Assembly: GCF_020564565.1 (NCBI RefSeq)
Contig: NZ_JAJCTD010000001.1
Coordinates: 62,001 to 126,000, forward strand
Reading direction: 5' to 3'
From: Rhodobacter sp. Har01
Lineage (GTDB): Bacteria; Pseudomonadota; Alphaproteobacteria; Rhodobacterales; Rhodobacteraceae
Length of the DNA stretch: 64,000 nucleotides
Shown: positions 35,818 through 44,155 of the stretch, one piece after another
Layout of the letters: each line of letters starts with the position of its first letter
How positions within the stretch are numbered: the first letter of the stretch is position 1
The notes under the pieces: generated by a model
Seen by the model: the letters and a program-made list of their open reading frames with translations, nothing else
Told to the model about the DNA's origin: nothing
Databases searched by the model: none
Program-made: the position numbers and the translations under genes

Positions 35818-36010
35818 CGACCCCTCCCGCGCCGCATCTGGTTGACCCGCAGCCCGCCAGAAGTTCTTTCGTGTCATCGCGTTGGATCGAAGCCACAGCA
35901 CTTCGACACCGTCACGGCCAAGACGGCACGAGCCTATCAGGCGATCCCGGCCCAGGCCAGTGCCGGTTCCGTCAGAACGGACGCCCGGGTCGCAGCTCCG
36001 GGAAGCTGCA

Positions 36011-36038
36011 TTGACTCATTCGCAAAACCGGATGTGAT
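36011..36038 (+). promoter_or_regulatory. Candidate promoter of the sLpl gene
   Basis: TTGACT (36011-36016) and TGTGAT (36033-36038) with a 16-base spacer, ending 24 bases before the ATG. The -35 is near consensus, the -10 poor. The rest of the 245-base divergent region shows only an imperfect TTCCGT/ACGGA inverted repeat near 35968. Confidence 0.3.
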
Positions 36039-36062
36039 GCAGGGGAAAAAACGGAGAGCACC

Positions 36063-37139
36063 ATGCGCTTGCGAGTGATCGACTTCGGCTTCGTGCCGGC
36101 CTTGCGCAGCCAGGCCGTCTACCACGGGCTGGCCGAGACGATGGGGCCGGACAGCGATGCGATCCTGTCGCTCGCCTCGCCCGAGACGCCCTATGTCTGC
36201 GTGGGCATGCACCAGGACATCGGCAAGGAGGTGGACACCGACTTCTGTGCCGCACGCGGCTTGCCGATCTGGCGGCGGCATGTCGGCGGCGGGGCGGTCT
36301 ATCTGGACCGCAACCAGTTGTTCACGCATTTCGTCTTTCCCGCCGGCAAGGCCCCGGATCGGGCCGACCGGCTGTATCCGCTGTTCATCGAACCGGTGGT
36401 GCGGACCTACCGCGAACTGGGGGTGAACGCGCAATACCGCCCGATGAACGACATCCAGGTCGATGGCCGCAAGATCGGCGGCACCGGCGCGGCCTCGATC
36501 GGCGGGGCCACCGTCCTGGTCGGCAGCTTCATGCTGGATTTCGACACCGCGACCATGGCGAAATGCCTGAAGGTGCCGTCCGAAAAATTCCGCGACAAGC
36601 TGCGCCAGACGCTGGACGACTACATGACCACCATGCTGCGCGAACTTGGCCGCATGCCCGACCGGGACGACATCAAGGCCAGGTTCCTGCGCCATTGCGC
36701 CGAGGTGCTGGGGGTCGAGGTCCACGACTCCGCGCCCACCCCCGCCGAATGGGCCGCCATCGAGGCGGCCGAGGCGGCACTGGCCGACCCGGACTGGACG
36801 GACACCCAGCATCGCAAGCTGGTGGCCCTGGGCGTGAAGATCGCCGCCGACACCCACCTGACCGAGGCGGCGCACAAGGCGCCGGGCGGGCTGGTGCGGG
36901 TCAACCTGCTGTCGCGCGACGGGCGGGTGGCCGATCTGGTGATCCAGGGCGACTTCACCTGCCTGCCGCCGGACGGCCTGGACCGGCTGGCCGCGGCGAT
37001 GGTCGGCACCGATCTGGCCGACACCGCGCTGACCGCCGCGGCCGCCGCCGCCATCGCCCGGCTTGGGCTGGACCTGCCCGGCGTCTCGGCGGCGGACCTT
37101 TCGGCCACCATCCTGGCCGCGGTCACGCCGGCGCCATGA
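36063..37139 (+). CDS. slpl(AB): Lipoate-protein ligase of the sHdr-associated type (sLpl)
   Basis: A 358-residue ligase that activates lipoate or octanoate and attaches it to a lysine. Motifs are RRHVGGGAVYLD (RRxxGGGxVxxD) and NDIQVDGRKIGGTGA (catalytic Lys in DGRKIGG). A C-terminal accessory domain (about residues 260-355) is fused, as in LplA-LplB combined enzymes. sLpl(AB) proteins encoded beside sHdr genes are known to modify the lipoate-binding protein LbpA specifically, and here lbpA lies 7.5 kb downstream in the same direction. ATG follows CGGAGAG. Its stop overlaps the start of the amidotransferase-like gene. I did not find lipS1, lipS2 or lipT in the window. Confidence 0.85.
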   Translation: MRLRVIDFGFVPALRSQAVYHGLAETMGPDSDAILSLASPETPYVCVGMHQDIGKEVDTDFCAARGLPIWRRHVGGGAVYLDRNQLFTHFVFPAGKAPDRADRLYPLFIEPVVRTYRELGVNAQYRPMNDIQVDGRKIGGTGAASIGGATVLVGSFMLDFDTATMAKCLKVPSEKFRDKLRQTLDDYMTTMLRELGRMPDRDDIKARFLRHCAEVLGVEVHDSAPTPAEWAAIEAAEAALADPDWTDTQHRKLVALGVKIAADTHLTEAAHKAPGGLVRVNLLSRDGRVADLVIQGDFTCLPPDGLDRLAAAMVGTDLADTALTAAAAAAIARLGLDLPGVSAADLSATILAAVTPAP

Positions 37140-37813
37140 AGACGATCTGGGTCATCCAGCACACCGAAGCCGAATACCTTGGGCTGATCGAGGACCACCT
37201 GGAAGGCCGCAACCTGCGCTTCCGCTACTTCCGCCCCTTCGCAGCGGGCGGAACGCTGCCGGCAACCCCGGAAAGCGACGGGCTGATCCTGCTGGGCGGC
37301 GGGCCATACGGCATTGTCTCGGGCCCCATCCTGCCGTCGCTTGGCCCCGAACTGCGGCTTGCCCGCGGCTTTCTTCAGGCCGGGCTTCCGGTGGTGGGCT
37401 TCGGCCTTGGCGCATTGATTCTTGCGGTGGCAGGCGGCGGCGGCGCCGAAGAGGCCGCGCTTCGGTTCGGCGTGCACACCGCGCGGTTCTCCGCTTGGGA
37501 TGATGCTGTGCCGCAGCAGATGCCGCTTGCCCTCTATCTTCGCGACCGCCCAGTCCTGGGGCCCGGAATGCGGCCCGTCGCCACCAGCGCCAAGGGCGAG
37601 GTGCTGGGGTTCACCGTCGGGGCAAATGGCCTTGGGATGCTTGGACATGTCGGCATGAAACGCGGCATGGCCGAGGATCTGATCATGGAATTTGCCGAAA
37701 CGCCCGAGGACACGCTGGCCGGGCTTGAGGCGCTGGGAGATGCGCAGGTTGAAATCGCCGACCGGCTTCAGCCCTTCATGGTTGCGCTGATGCGGCACAC
37801 CGGATGGATGTAA
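37136..37813 (+). CDS. Class I glutamine amidotransferase-like protein lacking the nucleophile
   Basis: A 225-residue GATase1-fold protein (IWVIQHTEAEYLGLI, DGLILLGGGPYGI). The nucleophile elbow, normally G-[IV]-C-L-G, reads VVGFGLGAL, so Gly90 stands where the cysteine should be. The usual FHPE catalytic His-Glu pair is not recognisable (GMLGHVGMK). Glutaminase activity therefore looks impossible; a binding or scaffolding role is more likely. It is translationally coupled to the sLpl gene (ATGA). A GATase-like gene has been noted in some sHdr/lipoate clusters, so it may assist lipoate assembly or attachment; that is inference. Confidence 0.78.
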   Translation: MKTIWVIQHTEAEYLGLIEDHLEGRNLRFRYFRPFAAGGTLPATPESDGLILLGGGPYGIVSGPILPSLGPELRLARGFLQAGLPVVGFGLGALILAVAGGGGAEEAALRFGVHTARFSAWDDAVPQQMPLALYLRDRPVLGPGMRPVATSAKGEVLGFTVGANGLGMLGHVGMKRGMAEDLIMEFAETPEDTLAGLEALGDAQVEIADRLQPFMVALMRHTGWM

Positions 37814-37833
37814 TGCGCCGCGCCGCGGCGACG

Positions 37834-37866
37834 ATTCCTTTTGACATACGAAGATCGGAATATAAT
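37834..37866 (+). promoter_or_regulatory. Candidate promoter/operator of the sHdr operon
   Basis: TTGACA (37841-37846) and a perfect TATAAT (37861-37866) lie only 14 bases apart, shorter than the optimum. ATTCC (37834-37838) and GGAAT (37857-37861) form inverted half-sites around the spacer. Consensus boxes with bad spacing and overlapping symmetry suggest a regulated promoter. The predicted start is near 37873, about 47 bases before dsrE3. The regulator is not in the window. Confidence 0.55.
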
Positions 37867-37919
37867 GGTTTCAAGATGTGGCGGGCTTTGCACCAGATCC
37901 GCCGGCAGGGAGAGCGAAC

Positions 37920-38300
37920 TTGGCCAGCAAGCTGATCATCGTCATGGTGAACACCGATCCGCGCAACGGCGAGGAACTGGGCGCCCCGTTCTTCCAGGCC
38001 ACCGTCGCGGCGGCGATGGACTATGAGGTCGAGGTGATCTGCACCGCCACCGCCGGCCGGCTGATGAAAAAGGGCGTGGCCGAGGCGCTGGTGGTCAAGC
38101 CCGGCAGCCCCAAGACGATCTACGATTTCATCAAGGATGCCCACGAGGCGGGGGCAAAGTTCTACTGCTGCTCGCCCAACCTCGACCTCTTCGACATGAC
38201 GACCGACGACCTGATCCCCGAATGCGAGGGCATCGTGGGCGGCGCCAAGCTGATCGAGGAAATCATGGAGAACGACGACGCCCGCGTGCTGACCTACTGA
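37920..38300 (+). CDS. dsrE3: DsrE3-type sulfurtransferase
   Basis: A 126-residue soluble DsrE-fold protein that passes persulfide sulfur between TusA and the sHdr complex. The vicinal pair Cys83-Cys84 in AGAKFYCCSPNLDLF is the sulfur-carrying site of the DsrE3 group; Cys41 and Cys102 are additional. The TTG start at 37920 is chosen because GGGAGAG precedes it and the fold begins with ASKLIIVMVNTDP; an upstream in-frame GTG adds 14 residues unlike the family. It is the first gene of the sHdr operon, 40 bases before shdrC1. Confidence 0.88.
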   Translation: MASKLIIVMVNTDPRNGEELGAPFFQATVAAAMDYEVEVICTATAGRLMKKGVAEALVVKPGSPKTIYDFIKDAHEAGAKFYCCSPNLDLFDMTTDDLIPECEGIVGGAKLIEEIMENDDARVLTY

Positions 38301-38340
38301 CTCCGGCCTCGTCACGCGAACCCTGGAGGAGGGGCAAGCC

Positions 38341-39102
38341 ATGACCGCGCATGCCAAGCTGCCGACGCCACCGATCGCCGACCCGGTCTCGGACCGGGCG
38401 CCGGTGCCGCAAGAGGCGCTTGAAGCGATCTTCGACGACATCCGCAAGCACCCGCTTTACGATCACGAAATCCACGGCTGCCTGAACTGCGGCATCTGCA
38501 CCGCCACCTGCCCCTCGGCGCAGTACTACGACTATTCCCCGCGCGAGATCGTCCAGCTTCTGTGGACCGAAAACCTGGAAGGCATCTACGATGCGATGCA
38601 GGAAAAGATCTGGGCCTGCGCCCAGTGCTACACCTGCGCCGCCCGCTGCCCGTTCGAGAACTCGCCCGGCGGGCTGGTGATGATCCTGCGCGAAGTCGCG
38701 ATCAAGCATGAACTGCCCTCGGTGAAAGAGGTGTTGCGACCGTTCAGCCGGGTGCTTCTGAAGGTGGTCACGACCGGCAATCAGCTGGCGCCGAACATGA
38801 TCACCCGCGACGCCTTTCCCGACTGGGGGCCGAACGTCACCAAGGTGGACGCGCCGCTGATGGTGCTGCGCAAGGCCATTCCGATGCCGACGATGCACAC
38901 GCTCGACACCGCCTGGGAGGTGAACCTGCGCACCTCGGTCGAGCTTTACACCATCTGGGAGGCGACCGGCGTGCTGAAGCAGCTCGCCACGGTCGATGCG
39001 AACCTGTTCGACGTGGTCTCGGACGTGATGGATGAGAAGCGCGACGAATGGGAAGAGTGGCTGGAAGACAACCAGGACGAGGACGGCGACACCGACGACT
39101 GA
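38341..39102 (+). CDS. shdrC1: sHdrC1, iron-sulfur subunit
   Basis: A 253-residue ferredoxin-like subunit of the sulfur-oxidising heterodisulfide reductase-like complex. Two [4Fe-4S] motifs are complete: Cys47, 50, 53, 57 (CLNCGICTATCP) and Cys93, 96, 99, 103 (CAQCYTCAARCP). The last 20 residues are strongly acidic. It should carry electrons between sHdrB1 and sHdrA. ATG follows GGAGGAGGGG. The gene lies between dsrE3 and shdrB1, the canonical order. Confidence 0.93.
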   Translation: MTAHAKLPTPPIADPVSDRAPVPQEALEAIFDDIRKHPLYDHEIHGCLNCGICTATCPSAQYYDYSPREIVQLLWTENLEGIYDAMQEKIWACAQCYTCAARCPFENSPGGLVMILREVAIKHELPSVKEVLRPFSRVLLKVVTTGNQLAPNMITRDAFPDWGPNVTKVDAPLMVLRKAIPMPTMHTLDTAWEVNLRTSVELYTIWEATGVLKQLATVDANLFDVVSDVMDEKRDEWEEWLEDNQDEDGDTDD

Positions 39103-39134
39103 CGGGTCGTCGCCGCCTGAGGGAGGAGCGCGCG

Positions 39135-40502
39135 ATGCAGACGAAGGGCGATGGCGCCGGCGGTGCCTACAATGGCTTCGGCGCAGACTGGACGCCGACG
39201 AACCTGACCGAGACCGAGGCGAAGCGCGCCACCGGCTGGGTCGAGGCCAGGATCGACAAGCGCTTTCTGCTGACCGGCAAGGATCGCAAGGAAGACGTGC
39301 GCGACATCATGTGGCAGCTGGAAAAGGACGGCGAGATCGTCGTCCATCGCGTGGCCGACCACCACGCGCCGGAACTGGCGAAAACCCTTTACGGCTGGGA
39401 CAAGAAGATTCCCACCACCAACCTGTGGCACCACAAGTCCTGCGGTCAGTGCGGCAATATCCCGGGCTATCCGTCTTCGGTCCTGTGGATCATGAACCAG
39501 CTCGGGTTGGACTACCTGGACGAGACCGACCAGACCTCCTGCACCGCCTGGAACTACCACGGCTCGGGCATCGGCAACGTGGTCTCGCTGGCCGCCGTGT
39601 TCCTGCGCAACATGCACCAGGCCTATGTCAGCGCCAAGGCCCATGGCCTGCCTGTGGGCACCTACTACCCCCTCATCCACTGCGGAACCTCGTTCGGAAA
39701 CTACAAGGAAATCCGCGGCTTCCTGCTGCATTCGGCGGAACTCAGGGCCGAGGTGAAGAAGATCCTCGGCAAGCTGGGGCGGTTGGTCGACGGCAAGCTG
39801 CTGATCCCCGAAGAGATCGTGCACTACTCGGAATGGCTGCACATGATGCGCCACCGGATCGCCGCGCGGCAGACCATCGACGTCTCGGCGGTCCGGGCCA
39901 CCGTTCACCCGGCCTGCCACGTCTACAAGATGGTGCCCGAGGACGTGATCTATGACGATACGGTGCTGAACGGCGACCGGGTGGCGGTGACGACGGGGCT
40001 GTTGCAGACGCTGGGTGCGCAGGTCATCGACTATTCCACCTGGTATGACTGCTGCGGCTTCGGCTTCCGCCACATCATCGGCGAGCGTGAGTTCACCCGC
40101 AGCTTCGCCATCGACCGCAAGATCAAGGTGGCGGTAGAAGAGGCCCGGTCCGACGTGATGATCGGCCATGACACCGGCTGCATCACCACGCTGGACAAGA
40201 ACCAGTGGATCGGCCGCGCGGTCGGCAAGGTCTATGCCCTGCCGGTGATGGCCGATTGCCAGTTCGCCGCCCTGACCATGGGCGCGCATCCCTACAAGCT
40301 GGCGCAACTGCACTGGCACGCCTCGCCCTTCGAGGAGCTGCTGGAAAAGATGGGCATCGACTGGGAACAGGCCAAGGCCGAGTTCGTCGCCTACCTGGAC
40401 GAGGTGAAGGCCGGCCGGATCGAGACGCTGTATGACCCCAGGCGGGCCATCACCTCGGGTCCCGGCTACGTGAAACCCCCAAAGACGCTGCAGGGAGCGT
40501 GA
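39135..40502 (+). CDS. shdrB1: sHdrB1, CCG-domain subunit
   Basis: A 455-residue HdrB-like subunit, longer than methanogen HdrB. It has two cysteine-rich regions: an N-terminal SCGQCGNIPGYPSS ... SCTAWNYHG and a C-terminal PACHVYKM ... YDCCGFGFRH ... DTGCITTLD typical of CCG domains that bind non-cubane clusters at the catalytic site. The long N-terminal extension (about 130 residues) is a feature of the sulfur-oxidation type. ATG at 39135 follows GGGAGGAG; upstream codons in frame overlap shdrC1 and are rejected. Confidence 0.92.
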   Translation: MQTKGDGAGGAYNGFGADWTPTNLTETEAKRATGWVEARIDKRFLLTGKDRKEDVRDIMWQLEKDGEIVVHRVADHHAPELAKTLYGWDKKIPTTNLWHHKSCGQCGNIPGYPSSVLWIMNQLGLDYLDETDQTSCTAWNYHGSGIGNVVSLAAVFLRNMHQAYVSAKAHGLPVGTYYPLIHCGTSFGNYKEIRGFLLHSAELRAEVKKILGKLGRLVDGKLLIPEEIVHYSEWLHMMRHRIAARQTIDVSAVRATVHPACHVYKMVPEDVIYDDTVLNGDRVAVTTGLLQTLGAQVIDYSTWYDCCGFGFRHIIGEREFTRSFAIDRKIKVAVEEARSDVMIGHDTGCITTLDKNQWIGRAVGKVYALPVMADCQFAALTMGAHPYKLAQLHWHASPFEELLEKMGIDWEQAKAEFVAYLDEVKAGRIETLYDPRRAITSGPGYVKPPKTLQGA

Positions 40503-40506
40503 GGCG

Positions 40507-41562
40507 ATGACCGAAAGACCCATCCTGATCGTGGGCGGCGGCCCGGCGGGGCTTGCGGCGGCGCAGGCCGTCGGCACCTCGGGCCGCAAGGCGGTGCTGG
40601 TCGAAAAGGCCGCGGCCTTGGGCGGCGCGCCGATCCTGCAGGGCTATGCCAAGCTGGTGCCCAGCCATGAATGGGCCCGCGACGCCATCGGTGGCATGGT
40701 CGCCCGGGTGCAGCAGAACGCCAATGTGACAGTGCTGACCGACGCGCAGGTGCAGGCCTTCGCGGGCGAGCCGGGCAGGTTCGTCGCCACCCTGAAGGAC
40801 GGCAAGAGGATCGAGGCCGAGGCGGCGATCCTGGCCACCGGCTTCACCCATTTCGACAGCCTGAACAAGCCGGAATGGGGCTTTGGCACCTACCCGGACG
40901 TGGTGACCACGGTGCAGGTGGAACAGATGATCTCGTCTGGCAAGGGCATCCGCTGCCCGTCGGACGGCCGGGTGCCCGACCGGGTGGCAATCCTGCTGTG
41001 CGTCGGCAGCCGTGACCGGCAGATCGGCCGCGAATGGTGCTCGAAGGTCTGCTGCACCGTCTCGGCCAACATGGCGATGGAAATCCGCGAACTCAGCCCA
41101 CAGACCAACGTCTACATCTACTACATGGATATCCGCACCTTCGGCCTTTACGAGGGCGAGTTCTACTGGAAAAGCCAGGAAGAGGCGAAGGTCAAGTATA
41201 TCAAGGCCCGCATCGCCGAGGTGACCTCGGACGGCAAGCGGCTGGTGGTCAAGGGCGAGGACACGCTGGTCAAGCGGCCGATCACCATTCCCTTCGATCT
41301 GGTGGTGCATGCCATCGGCATGGACCCGAATGTCGACAACATGACCCTGTCGGCAGTCTTCGGCGTGACCCTCAACCGCTATGGCTATATCGACAAGGCC
41401 ACCCCCTATGCGCAGATGGCGCAGACCTCGCGGCCCGGCGTCTATGTCGCCGGTGCGGCCACCGGGCCCGAAACGATCGACGATGCCATCGCCCAGGGCC
41501 AGGCCGCCGCGCTGGCGGCGATGACGCGGGCCGGTGTCGGCCTGGCGCGGGCGGCCGAGTGA
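40507..41562 (+). CDS. shdrA: sHdrA, FAD subunit
   Basis: A 351-residue flavoprotein with an FAD-binding fold at the N terminus (ILIVGGGPAGLAAAQAV) and a cysteine cluster CVGSRDRQIGREWCSKVCC that binds a [4Fe-4S] centre. It lacks the additional ferredoxin domains of methanogen HdrA, as expected of the shorter sHdr type. It is the electron hub of the complex and probably donates to NAD+ or the quinone pool; the acceptor is not shown by sequence. Five bases separate it from shdrB1, and its stop overlaps the next start. Confidence 0.93.
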   Translation: MTERPILIVGGGPAGLAAAQAVGTSGRKAVLVEKAAALGGAPILQGYAKLVPSHEWARDAIGGMVARVQQNANVTVLTDAQVQAFAGEPGRFVATLKDGKRIEAEAAILATGFTHFDSLNKPEWGFGTYPDVVTTVQVEQMISSGKGIRCPSDGRVPDRVAILLCVGSRDRQIGREWCSKVCCTVSANMAMEIRELSPQTNVYIYYMDIRTFGLYEGEFYWKSQEEAKVKYIKARIAEVTSDGKRLVVKGEDTLVKRPITIPFDLVVHAIGMDPNVDNMTLSAVFGVTLNRYGYIDKATPYAQMAQTSRPGVYVAGAATGPETIDDAIAQGQAAALAAMTRAGVGLARAAE

Positions 41563-42497
41563 TGTTCGGCTTCCGCCGCCCTGCGGTCGAAAGCCCGCCG
41601 GCAGGCCCGGTGCTGGAGCTGTCTGGCGACCGGCTGCGCCGGGCCCTTGCCGACCTGGCCGAGTCCGCCCGCCCCACCGGCGGGATCGAGCGCTATGTCA
41701 CCGCCCTGCAACTGAAATCCGCCCTATTCGCCGAACTGCTGGGGCAGGGGGCCAATGCGCTTTCGGAACCGGAATTCCTGGACCTCGCCGCCTTCATGGC
41801 CCCGGTGCGCCGCCGCATCGCCCCGGTGCTGGCCAGCCGCGGGATCGACGGCCTGCGCGGGCCGATCCACCGGCTGCTGACCGCCGCGGACGGCATCGAC
41901 AGCCGCCTCACCGCCTTTGCCGCTGCCTTTCCGCCGGGCGCCCAGATGCGCTGGGTCCGCGATCTTGGCTCGGAACTGCTGCACTTCACGGCGCCTGATG
42001 AGGTGCCGCTGATGACGCGCTGGATCTGGGACGCCCAGGTCGGAACCGGCGCCTTGCGCGAGATCTGGCATGCCGAGGACGTGGACCAGGCCAGGATCGC
42101 GGTGCCCGACGGCCTTGCGACCTTTGCCAGCCTGCGCGCGGAGCTGGATGGTTTCCTTGCCGGCGAAGGCGTGTTCCGCGACCGGACCTGGGTTGCCGAC
42201 CTGCTGCTGGCGCATGTCTATGCCGCCTATATCAACGACCGCGGCAGCCAGTATCTGCGCAGCGACTTCACGGTCGAGGGCGACCCGATGCTGCACACCC
42301 GCCGCATGCTGGGCCTTGACGCGGTAAACACCCGGACCGGCCGCACCCGCCTGCGCCTGATCGACGGGCGTGCCCACGAATTCGGTGGCGGCGCGGCGCT
42401 TCGGCTGGCCCTGTCAGACCCTTCGACGCCGGACCCTACCGCGTCGGACCCTTCGACGACGGACCCTTCGACCGAGGACCGCCATGCCCATCCATGA
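41562..42497 (+). CDS. shdrH: sHdrH, conserved protein of sHdr operons
   Basis: A 311-residue soluble, mostly helical protein with no recognised catalytic motif and almost no cysteine. Its position between shdrA and shdrC2 is exactly that of the hypothetical protein called H in shdrC1B1AHC2B2 operons, which is the basis of the name. The first 270 residues form the conserved body. The C-terminal 25 residues are a Pro/Asp/Ser/Thr-rich tail (SDPST-type units) encoded by a 15-nt tandem repeat. Starts on the last base of the shdrA stop region (ATG at 41562) and ends inside the shdrC2 start. Confidence 0.8.
   Translation: MFGFRRPAVESPPAGPVLELSGDRLRRALADLAESARPTGGIERYVTALQLKSALFAELLGQGANALSEPEFLDLAAFMAPVRRRIAPVLASRGIDGLRGPIHRLLTAADGIDSRLTAFAAAFPPGAQMRWVRDLGSELLHFTAPDEVPLMTRWIWDAQVGTGALREIWHAEDVDQARIAVPDGLATFASLRAELDGFLAGEGVFRDRTWVADLLLAHVYAAYINDRGSQYLRSDFTVEGDPMLHTRRMLGLDAVNTRTGRTRLRLIDGRAHEFGGGAALRLALSDPSTPDPTASDPSTTDPSTEDRHAHP
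42415..42474 (+). repeat. Four 15-nt tandem repeats at the end of shdrH
   Basis: Units begin at 42415, 42430, 42445 and 42460, with consensus CGGACCCTTCGACGN. Each encodes a five-residue unit of the type DPST plus one. The first unit begins CAG and the second has a TACCG variant. Copy number could vary between strains without shifting the frame. Confidence 0.85.
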
Positions 42498-43230
42498 GAA
42501 ATCGCTGATCCGGCCGGAAAACCTGATCACCCATGACAGCTTGGTGATCGACGGGACCGATGTCTCGGGCCATTGGTCCACCTTCATCAAGTCGCGCACG
42601 ATCACCGACTACAACGAGGCGATGCAGGACGAGATCGCCGCCCTTCCGGGGGGCGAATACATCCACCGCTGCTGGCAATGCGGGTCCTGCACCAACGCCT
42701 GCACCGTGAACGCGGTGAACCCCGACTTCAACCCGCGCTACTGGATCTACCTGATCCGCACCGGGATGGAGGAGGAGTTGCTGCGCGACAAGGACATCAT
42801 CTGGCAATGCGTCAGTTGCAACAAATGCACCTACGCCTGCCCGCGCGACGTCTTCCCCGAAGGCGTGATGAAGGCCACCGCGCACTGGCTGGAACTGAAG
42901 GGCCACACCGCGGCCAGCCCCGCCACCCACTTCGACGCCACCTTCACCGAGCAGATCCTCGCGACCGGCCGGATGGAGGAAAGCCACACCCTGCGCAGCT
43001 TCTTCAAGCGCACCGGGCAGCCGCTGAACCAGCCCTGGCTGGTGGCCCTGGTCACCGGCATGGCCAAGCGGTTCCCGCTGTTCTTCATGATCCGCATGGG
43101 GCTGGCCGTGGTGTTCCGCCCCCGCACCCGGGGCTGGGCGCGGACCGAAGGCGTGCTGCGCGACTTTGTCAGCCAGCGCCGGGCCCGCAACGCCGCGGCG
43201 CTGGGACTCGACTCCAAGGAGGGCCACTGA
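42484..43230 (+). CDS. shdrC2: sHdrC2, iron-sulfur subunit
   Basis: A 248-residue second ferredoxin-type subunit. [4Fe-4S] motifs are CWQCGSCTNACTVN (Cys63, 66, 69, 73) and CVSCNKCTYACP (Cys109, 112, 115, 119). The first cluster is followed by TVN instead of P, as is common in HdrC. It pairs with sHdrB2. ATG at 42484 overlaps the last 14 bases of shdrH. A C-terminal amphipathic region (LVALVTGMAKRFPLFFMIRMGLAVVF) is hydrophobic enough to touch the membrane. Confidence 0.92.
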   Translation: MPIHEKSLIRPENLITHDSLVIDGTDVSGHWSTFIKSRTITDYNEAMQDEIAALPGGEYIHRCWQCGSCTNACTVNAVNPDFNPRYWIYLIRTGMEEELLRDKDIIWQCVSCNKCTYACPRDVFPEGVMKATAHWLELKGHTAASPATHFDATFTEQILATGRMEESHTLRSFFKRTGQPLNQPWLVALVTGMAKRFPLFFMIRMGLAVVFRPRTRGWARTEGVLRDFVSQRRARNAAALGLDSKEGH

Positions 43231-43231
43231 C

Positions 43232-44155
43232 ATGGCGGGCGACCTGAAGAAAGTGGCCTATTACCCCGGCTGCGTGCTGGAAGGCACCGGCCACGCCTAC
43301 AACCGTTCGACCAAAGAGGTCGGCAAGGTTCTGGGGCTGGACCTGGTCGAGGTGAAGAACTGGAACTGCTGCGGCGCGATGGAGGTCAAGAACACCGACC
43401 CCAAGCTGCAGACCTATCTTTCGGCCCGCAACCTGTCCATCGCCCAAGGCATGGGTTTCGACACCGTGATGGCGCCCTGCAACGGCTGCTACCACAACCT
43501 GAAGAAGGCCGAATACGACCTGAAGAACGATCCCGCCTCGGTCGAGATGAATGAGCGGGTCAGCACCAAGGCGGGCCACCCGGCCTATCGGGCGGGCAAG
43601 GTGGAAACCATCCACGCCATCGACTGGCTGAAGCGCGCCGTGGGCGAAGAGGAACTGGCGCGGCGGGTGACCAACAGCCTCAAGGGGCTGAAGGTCGCCA
43701 ATTATTACGGCTGCATGTACACCCGGCCGCGGCACATCTTCCCCGAAAAGGACAAGGGGCCGGGCAGCGAATCCACCCTGCGCCCGCATTTCATGGATGA
43801 CCTCCTCGCCGCCGCGGGGGCAGAAAACGTGGAATACCCGCTGAAGACCGCCTGTTGCGGCGGGGCGCATGCGCTGTCGGACTGCGACACCTCGACCACG
43901 CTGGTCCTCAACCTGCTGGAAACCGCCGAGGCCTGCGGCGCCGAGGTGATCGCCACCAACTGCCCGACCTGCCACACCGGGCTTGAGATGCACCAGGTGC
44001 GGGCCGACAAGGTTCTGGGCCGCAAGACCCGGGTGCGCATCCTGTATTTCACCCAGCTGATCGGCATGGCGCTGGGCCTGTCGGCCCGCAAGGTGGGCGT
44101 GCCCGAGAACATGTCCGACCCCTCGGATGTGCTGCAGGCCAAGGGGCTGGGATGA
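43232..44155 (+). CDS. shdrB2: sHdrB2, CCG-domain subunit
   Basis: A 307-residue subunit with two CCG domains: YYPGCVLEGTG ... NWNCCGAME ... APCNGCY, and ANYYGCMYTR ... TACCGGAHA ... TNCPTCHTGLE, the full CX(n)CCGX(n)CXXC pattern twice. Such domains hold the non-cubane clusters that cleave disulfides in methanogen HdrB; in sHdr they are proposed to act on LbpA-bound sulfur. It starts one base after the shdrC2 stop. Confidence 0.93.
   Translation: MAGDLKKVAYYPGCVLEGTGHAYNRSTKEVGKVLGLDLVEVKNWNCCGAMEVKNTDPKLQTYLSARNLSIAQGMGFDTVMAPCNGCYHNLKKAEYDLKNDPASVEMNERVSTKAGHPAYRAGKVETIHAIDWLKRAVGEEELARRVTNSLKGLKVANYYGCMYTRPRHIFPEKDKGPGSESTLRPHFMDDLLAAAGAENVEYPLKTACCGGAHALSDCDTSTTLVLNLLETAEACGAEVIATNCPTCHTGLEMHQVRADKVLGRKTRVRILYFTQLIGMALGLSARKVGVPENMSDPSDVLQAKGLG

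Noticed and set aside
37878..37919. GTG start for dsrE3 14 codons upstream
   Set aside because: No ribosome site, and the added residues are unlike DsrE proteins; the TTG at 37920 has GGGAGAG before it.
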